Of a DNA stretch of 64,000 bases, positions 59,827 to 64,000 are shown piece after piece. This DNA is from Occultella aeris (GTDB lineage: Bacteria; Actinomycetota; Actinomycetes; Actinomycetales; Beutenbergiaceae), in contig NZ_CACRYJ010000032.1 in assembly GCF_902703175.1 (NCBI RefSeq), forward strand, positions 38,011-102,010. Direction: 5' to 3'. The notes beneath the pieces were generated by a model. The model had not been told where the DNA came from. It did no database searches and was given only the letters and a program-made list of their open reading frames with translations. The translations under genes and the position numbers were made by a program. Numbering within the stretch: position 1 is the first letter of the stretch; each line of letters opens with the position of its first letter.

Positions 59827-60675
59827 ATGGATGACACCCTGAGTGCGGCGCTCGACGACTTCGCCGCATCCTCGCCGATCCTGATCGCCCTCGACTTCGA
59901 CGGCTGCCTCGCTCCGTTCGAGCAGGATCCTGCGAACTCCCGCCCGCTGCCGGAGTCCTCCGCCGCCCTGGCGCGGCTCGGCGCCGACCCGGGCGTGCAG
60001 CTCGCGCTGGTCTCCGGCCGACCGGCCGCGGACCTGCTCACCCTCGCCGCGCCGTCCGCCGGCACCTGGCTGGTCGGCAGCCACGGCGGGCAGACCGGCG
60101 AGGTCGGCGCCGACGGCACCCTGCACCTGGACCCCTTCGAGCTGACGACGGCGCAGGCCGAGCTGCGCGCCGCCGTCGCCGACGCGCTGGCCGAGCTGGC
60201 CGCGGCGTACCCGGGCGCGTGGGTCGAGAACAAGCCGGCCGCGGCAGCCCTGCACACCCGAGGGCTTCCTCCTGCGGCTGCGGACGAGGCGCTCTCCGCG
60301 GCGATGGCGGGACCGGGCGCGTGGCTGGGGGTGCACCCGATCCGGGGCAACCAGGTCGCCGAACTGGCGGTGCTCGAGGTGACCAAGGGGCAAGCCCTCG
60401 AGCGCCTGCGGGCGCGGCCGCTCGGCGGCCCACCGGCACCACCGCGGGAGGCGAGCGCACCCGGGGAGGTGACCTCCGCCGTCGGGCCCCGGGTGCTGTA
60501 CGCCGGCGACGACGTGACCGATGAGACGGCGCTGGCCACCTTGCGTGCGGGCGACGTCGGCGTGAAGGTGGGCGAGGCCCCGACGGTCGCCGGCCACCGC
60601 GTCGCGGACGAGCGAGCGGTCGCGCGGATGCTGACGCATCTCGCGGACCGGAGGGCGACGCAGACCACACCGTGA
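59827..60675 (+). CDS. otsB: Trehalose-6-phosphate phosphatase
   Basis: 282 residues, HAD fold. ALDFDGCLAPFEQDP carries the nucleophile Asp23 and the acid/base Asp25, SGR and SHGG are Ser/Thr and substrate motifs, and YAGDDVTDE supplies the final metal Asp pair. It dephosphorylates the OtsA product. ATG 59827 with GAGGAG is chosen over an upstream start. With otsA this gives complete trehalose synthesis, likely for osmotic or desiccation tolerance. Confidence 0.94.
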   Translation: MDDTLSAALDDFAASSPILIALDFDGCLAPFEQDPANSRPLPESSAALARLGADPGVQLALVSGRPAADLLTLAAPSAGTWLVGSHGGQTGEVGADGTLHLDPFELTTAQAELRAAVADALAELAAAYPGAWVENKPAAAALHTRGLPPAAADEALSAAMAGPGAWLGVHPIRGNQVAELAVLEVTKGQALERLRARPLGGPPAPPREASAPGEVTSAVGPRVLYAGDDVTDETALATLRAGDVGVKVGEAPTVAGHRVADERAVARMLTHLADRRATQTTP

Positions 60676-60698
60676 CGTGTGGCACAATCGGTCCTGGC

Positions 60699-60713
60699 TC
60701 GCAACGATTGCGA
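60699..60713. promoter_or_regulatory. LacI-type operator palindrome before the MsiK-like gene
   Basis: TCGCAA-CGA-TTGCGA is a perfect 15-bp palindrome. CACAAT at 60683-60688 is a possible -10, placing the site just downstream of the likely transcription start. It suits a LacI/GalR-family sugar regulator; none is in the window. Confidence 0.6.
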
Positions 60714-60792
60714 ACCGTGTCAGCGGAGACACTCTGACACCTTTCACAACGGATCGTCCGGCACGTACCTGCCGGTGAAGGGAAAGACCAAC

Positions 60793-61917
60793 ATGGCATC
60801 GGTCACTTTCGACCAAGCAACCCGGGTGTACCCGGGCCAGGAGCGTCCCGCGGTGGACTCGCTCAACCTCGAGGTCGGCGACGGCGAGTTCATGGTGTTC
60901 GTCGGCCCGTCCGGCTGCGGGAAGTCCACCTCGCTGCGGATGCTCGCAGGCCTTGAGGACGTGAACTCCGGCCGCATCCTCATCGGCGACCGCGACGTCA
61001 CCGACGTCCAGCCCAAGGACCGCGACATCGCGATGGTGTTCCAGAACTACGCGCTGTACCCGCACATGTCCGTGGCGGACAACATGGGCTTCGCCCTGAA
61101 GATCGCCGGCACCCCGAAGGCGCAGATCCGCGAGCGCGTCGAAGAGGCCGCGAAGATCCTCGACCTGACCGAGTACCTCGACCGGAAGCCGAAGGCGCTC
61201 TCCGGTGGTCAGCGTCAGCGTGTCGCCATGGGCCGCGCCATCGTGCGTCAGCCCCAGGTGTTCCTCATGGACGAGCCGCTGTCCAACCTGGACGCCAAAC
61301 TCCGCGTCCAGACGCGTACGCAGATCGCGTCGCTGCAGCGTCGTCTGGGGGTCACCACCGTGTACGTGACCCACGACCAGACCGAGGCACTGACCATGGG
61401 CGACCGCATCGCGGTCCTCAAGGACGGTCTGCTCCAGCAGGTCGGCACCCCGCGGGAGATGTACGACACCCCGCAGAACGTGTTCGTCGCCGGCTTCATC
61501 GGCTCCCCCGCGATGAACCTGGGCACCTTCTCCGTCGCGGACGGCAAGGCGAACCTGGGCGACACGCACATCCCGCTGACCCGGACCACGATCGACGCGC
61601 TCACCGAGGCGGACAAGGGCGAGATCACCCTCGGCTTCCGTCCGGAGTCCCTGGACGTCTCGACCGAGGGCGAAGAGGGCGCGTTCGGCATCAACGTGAA
61701 CCTCGTGGAGGAACTCGGTTCGGACGCGTTCGTCTACGGCCAGCTCTCCGCAAAGGAGGTCGCCGAACACGTCACCTCCGGCGCCGGCGAGGCCCAGCTG
61801 ATCGCGCGCGTCGACCCGCGCCGCCCCCCGATGAAGGGCGACAAGATCTGGGTCAAGGTCCGCCCGGGCGAGGCACACGTGTTCTCCTCCGCCACTGGCG
61901 AGCGTCTGCCGGCCTGA
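60793..61917 (+). CDS. Sugar ABC transporter ATP-binding protein, MsiK/UgpC-like
   Basis: 374 residues. Walker A GPSGCGKST (about 38-46), Q-loop MVFQNYALYPHM, signature LSGGQRQR, Walker B VFLMDEPLSNLD and VTHDQTEAL. C-terminal MalK-type regulatory domain with FIGSPAMNLG and LGFRPESLDV. MsiK-type ATPases are shared motors for several carbohydrate importers, and here no permease or binding protein is adjacent, which supports that role. A LacI-type palindrome lies upstream and a strong terminator downstream. Confidence 0.93.
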   Translation: MASVTFDQATRVYPGQERPAVDSLNLEVGDGEFMVFVGPSGCGKSTSLRMLAGLEDVNSGRILIGDRDVTDVQPKDRDIAMVFQNYALYPHMSVADNMGFALKIAGTPKAQIRERVEEAAKILDLTEYLDRKPKALSGGQRQRVAMGRAIVRQPQVFLMDEPLSNLDAKLRVQTRTQIASLQRRLGVTTVYVTHDQTEALTMGDRIAVLKDGLLQQVGTPREMYDTPQNVFVAGFIGSPAMNLGTFSVADGKANLGDTHIPLTRTTIDALTEADKGEITLGFRPESLDVSTEGEEGAFGINVNLVEELGSDAFVYGQLSAKEVAEHVTSGAGEAQLIARVDPRRPPMKGDKIWVKVRPGEAHVFSSATGERLPA

Positions 61918-61931
61918 TCCACAGCAGTACA

Positions 61932-61967
61932 CGAGGGGGCGGGTTCCTGACGGGGCCCGCCCCCTCG
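61932..61967 (+). terminator. Strong hairpin terminator after the MsiK-like gene
   Basis: CGAGGGGGCGGG (61932-61943) and CCCGCCCCCTCG (61956-61967) form a perfect 12-bp stem with a 12-base loop, 15 bp after the stop. Confidence 0.85.
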
Positions 61968-62036
61968 CGTGTGCCCCGGTTGGTCCGCCCGGCACCGGCG
62001 CACACGTTCACCGGCCGAACCTGAGAGACTTCTTCC

Positions 62037-63284
62037 ATGCCTCAGTCCCTGCAGATCACGGCCGCGGCCCCGGACCCGGCGCTGCTGGACCTGCCCTGGC
62101 ACGTACCGCTCGAGGAGTGGCCCGAGTCGCACCTGGCCGCGCTGCCCCGCGGGATCTCCCGGCACGTGGTCCGCTTCGTGAAGCTCTCCGGACGGGTCAT
62201 CGCGGTCAAGGAGATCGGTGAGTCCGTCGCCTACCGGGAGTACGCGCTGCTGCGCGACCTGAACCGGCTTGATGTGCCGTCCGTGGAACCGGTCGGGGTC
62301 ATCACCGGCCGCACCTCCCCCGACGGTGAGCAGCTGAACTCGGTCCTGATCACCAAGCACCTGAAATTCTCGCTGCCGTACCGGGCCCTGTTCAGCCGCT
62401 ACCTGGCCCCGGACATGGCCACGCGCCTCATCGACGCGCTCGCCGTGCTGCTCGTGCGGCTGCACCTGACCGGTTTCTACTGGGGCGATGTGTCCCTGTC
62501 CAACACCCTGTTCCGGCGGGACGCGGGCGAGTTCGCCGCCTATCTCGTGGACGCCGAGACCGGGGACCTGCATGACACGCTGACCAAGGGCCAGCGGGAG
62601 TACGACCTGGAGATCGCCCGGGTGAACATCATCGGCGAGCTCATGGATCTGGCCGCCGGGGACCTCCTCGTGGACGACGTGGACACCGTCGCGGTCGGTG
62701 AGATGATCGTGCAGCGCTACGAGGAGCTCTGGAACGAACTGACCGGCGCCGAGGAGTTCGGAGCAGCCGAACGGTGGCGTGTCGCGGACCGGATCCAGCG
62801 GCTGAACGAGCTCGGCTACGACGTCGGCGAGCTGCAGATGACCACGGACGTGGACGGCACCACGGTGCAGATCCAGCCGAAGGTGGTCGACGCCGGTCAC
62901 CACCACCGCCGGCTGATGCGGCTGACCGGCCTTGACGCCGGGGAGAACCAGGCGCGCCGCCTGCTCAACGACATGGACACCTACCAGGCGGCCACCGACC
63001 AGCAGGGCGAGGACGAGGAGTTCGTGGCGCACGAATGGCTCTCCGAGGTGTTCGAGCCGACCGTGCGTGCCGTCCCGCGGGACCTGCGCGGCAAGCTCGA
63101 GCCGGCAGAGGTCTACCACGAGGTGCTCGAGCACCGCTGGTTCATGGCGCAGAACGCCGGCCATGACATCCCGCTCGCGGATGCGCTGGCGTCCTACGTG
63201 GAGAACGTGCTGCGGCACCGCCCCGACGAGGAGGCCATCCTCGGCCTCGACACCGCGACCCTCGCCGCGATCGAACCGGACTGA
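62037..63284 (+). CDS. DUF4032 protein, kinase-like fold
   Basis: 415 residues. N-terminal region has AVKEIGESVAYREYALLRDLNRL and, further on, TGFYWGDVSLSNTLFRRDAGEFAAYLVDAETGDLHD, which reads like a small-kinase catalytic loop (GDVSLSN) and acidic metal motif (VDAETG), typical of the DUF4032/lipopolysaccharide-kinase-like group. The C-terminal half (TTVQIQPKVVDAGHHHRRLMRLTGLDAGENQARR) is the DUF4032 domain. No known substrate. It follows the MsiK terminator, so probably has its own promoter; it converges with the Gfo/Idh/MocA gene. Confidence 0.85.
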   Translation: MPQSLQITAAAPDPALLDLPWHVPLEEWPESHLAALPRGISRHVVRFVKLSGRVIAVKEIGESVAYREYALLRDLNRLDVPSVEPVGVITGRTSPDGEQLNSVLITKHLKFSLPYRALFSRYLAPDMATRLIDALAVLLVRLHLTGFYWGDVSLSNTLFRRDAGEFAAYLVDAETGDLHDTLTKGQREYDLEIARVNIIGELMDLAAGDLLVDDVDTVAVGEMIVQRYEELWNELTGAEEFGAAERWRVADRIQRLNELGYDVGELQMTTDVDGTTVQIQPKVVDAGHHHRRLMRLTGLDAGENQARRLLNDMDTYQAATDQQGEDEEFVAHEWLSEVFEPTVRAVPRDLRGKLEPAEVYHEVLEHRWFMAQNAGHDIPLADALASYVENVLRHRPDEEAILGLDTATLAAIEPD

Positions 63285-63330
63285 CGCTACGCGGGGCACG
63301 CTCCGCCGTCGGCCGTCGGTGCCCGTGCGG

Positions 63331-64000
63331 CTACGGGCGCGCCGGGTCCGGCTCGGCGAGCACCGCGGGAACGGAAGTGCCGGCCAGGAGGTCGGCGATG
63401 TCCACCCGGGCGCCCGTGCGGCGCGAGTCGTTCGCCGCGATGCCCACCAGCACCGACCGCAGTCCGTCCGCGAGCCCGGCGGGGCGGCCGAGCGGATCGA
63501 CGGCTGGGCCGCGAAAGACGTCGGTCAGGAGCCGGCCGTCGGCACCGCCGTGCCCGCCCTCGCCGACGGGGATCGGGACCTCCTGCGCGACCTCCCAGTG
63601 CCGCTGCACGAGCAGTCGCTGCCCACGGGCACGGACACCATCCGCGCCGGCCACGTTGGCTGGGGAGTTCGCGTCGAGGATCGGATGGCCGTCGGCGTCC
63701 GGGACAACGGCCGAACGCTCCACGACCTCGAGCTCGGCGCGCCCCTCGGTGCCGTTCGCCGTCACCCGGTATCCCTCCCACGGCGAGTGGGCGTTCAGCG
63801 AGTAGGTGAGCACTGCGCCGTGGCCGTAGCCGACCATCACGGACATGTTGTCGTCGATGGAGATGCCCGCCGAGAACACGTCGACGTCGCGCAGGTACCC
63901 GTCGTGGTGCTCGGCCTCGTAGTACAGGCGCCGTAGCTCCGGGTCGGTGCGCAGGTCGAGGGCGAACGGGTCCCGGGCGGGTGGGTCCACGGTGCCGCGG
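63331..64000 (-). CDS. Gfo/Idh/MocA-family oxidoreductase, C-terminal part (5' end cut by window edge)
   Basis: At least 222 codons remain in frame to the window edge. LYYEAEHHDGYLRDVDVFSAGISIDDNMSVMVGYGHGAVLTYSLNAHSPWEGYRVTANGTEGRAELEVVE is the beta-sheet C-terminal domain of sugar-type Gfo/Idh/MocA dehydrogenases; the N-terminal Rossmann domain is outside the window. The last part (GGADGRLLTDVFRGPAVDPLG) matches tail regions of glycoside-processing members. It likely oxidises or reduces a sugar or inositol derivative with NAD(P). Confidence 0.8.
   Translation of the reverse strand, partial: RGTVDPPARDPFALDLRTDPELRRLYYEAEHHDGYLRDVDVFSAGISIDDNMSVMVGYGHGAVLTYSLNAHSPWEGYRVTANGTEGRAELEVVERSAVVPDADGHPILDANSPANVAGADGVRARGQRLLVQRHWEVAQEVPIPVGEGGHGGADGRLLTDVFRGPAVDPLGRPAGLADGLRSVLVGIAANDSRRTGARVDIADLLAGTSVPAVLAEPDPARP

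Overview
The window is one contiguous stretch of very high-GC DNA with tightly packed, GTG/ATG-started genes, many 4-base ATGA/GTGA overlaps and purine-rich ribosome sites. Gene content points to a Gram-positive actinobacterium: GroEL2 under tandem CIRCE operators, a DUF3263/VirR-type pair, an orphan WXG100 protein, an MsiK-type sugar ATPase, a membrane Ser/Thr kinase and TPM/PspA stress proteins. Order Micrococcales (Beutenbergia/Ruania/Georgenia-like) is my best guess; it is an inference from style and gene content, not a database result.

1-7.9 kb: a catabolic locus. An IclR regulator heads a leftward run of OPT-family transporter, M29/NicX-like metalloenzyme, S33 peptidase, AroM protein and a HyuE-like racemase cut by the left edge. 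A DUF1177 gene sits upstream behind its own terminator, and an Asp-dipeptidase (pepE) diverges from it. 7.9-15.9 kb: XPB-type helicase, a GIN-domain lipoprotein behind a leader hairpin, a glutamine amidotransferase, a secreted TPM/coiled-coil protein, PspA and an NYN-domain protein. 15.9-18.6 kb: a foreign-looking patch of visibly lower GC with a secreted metzincin, a lipoprotein, protein debris and a decayed IS1380-type transposase.

18.6-36 kb: a methyltransferase and an OmpR/histidine-kinase pair, then an almost complete molybdenum-cofactor region: modABC with a HTH-TOBE gene, an SDR gene, moeZ-like, moeA, moaC, a mobA-like gene, a DUF6457 gene and moaD on the right-hand strand, and moaA-moaE-moaB on the other strand after an insert of acyltransferase, TetR/membrane-protein pair and inositol-phosphatase-like genes. 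No molybdoenzyme lies in the window.

36-50 kb: two HD-family proteins flanking a WXG100 protein, groEL, a phytoene-desaturase-like oxidoreductase, a GH15-like protein, the virR-like/DUF3263 operon, ung, an SGNH hydrolase with a small partner, a PNPOx-like flavoprotein and a large acyl-CoA dehydrogenase. 50-64 kb: S9 peptidase, an M23 protein without signal peptide, tRNA-Thr, two tandem DsbA-like membrane-anchored thioredoxins, a Ser/Thr kinase with PPSY repeats, trehalose synthesis (otsA, otsB), an MsiK-like ATPase behind a LacI-type palindrome, DUF4032, and a Gfo/Idh/MocA gene cut by the right edge.

A 45-bp near-palindromic intergenic repeat occurs twice, in opposite orientation, about 24 kb apart. 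I saw no CRISPR array, prophage structural genes, intact insertion sequence or rRNA.
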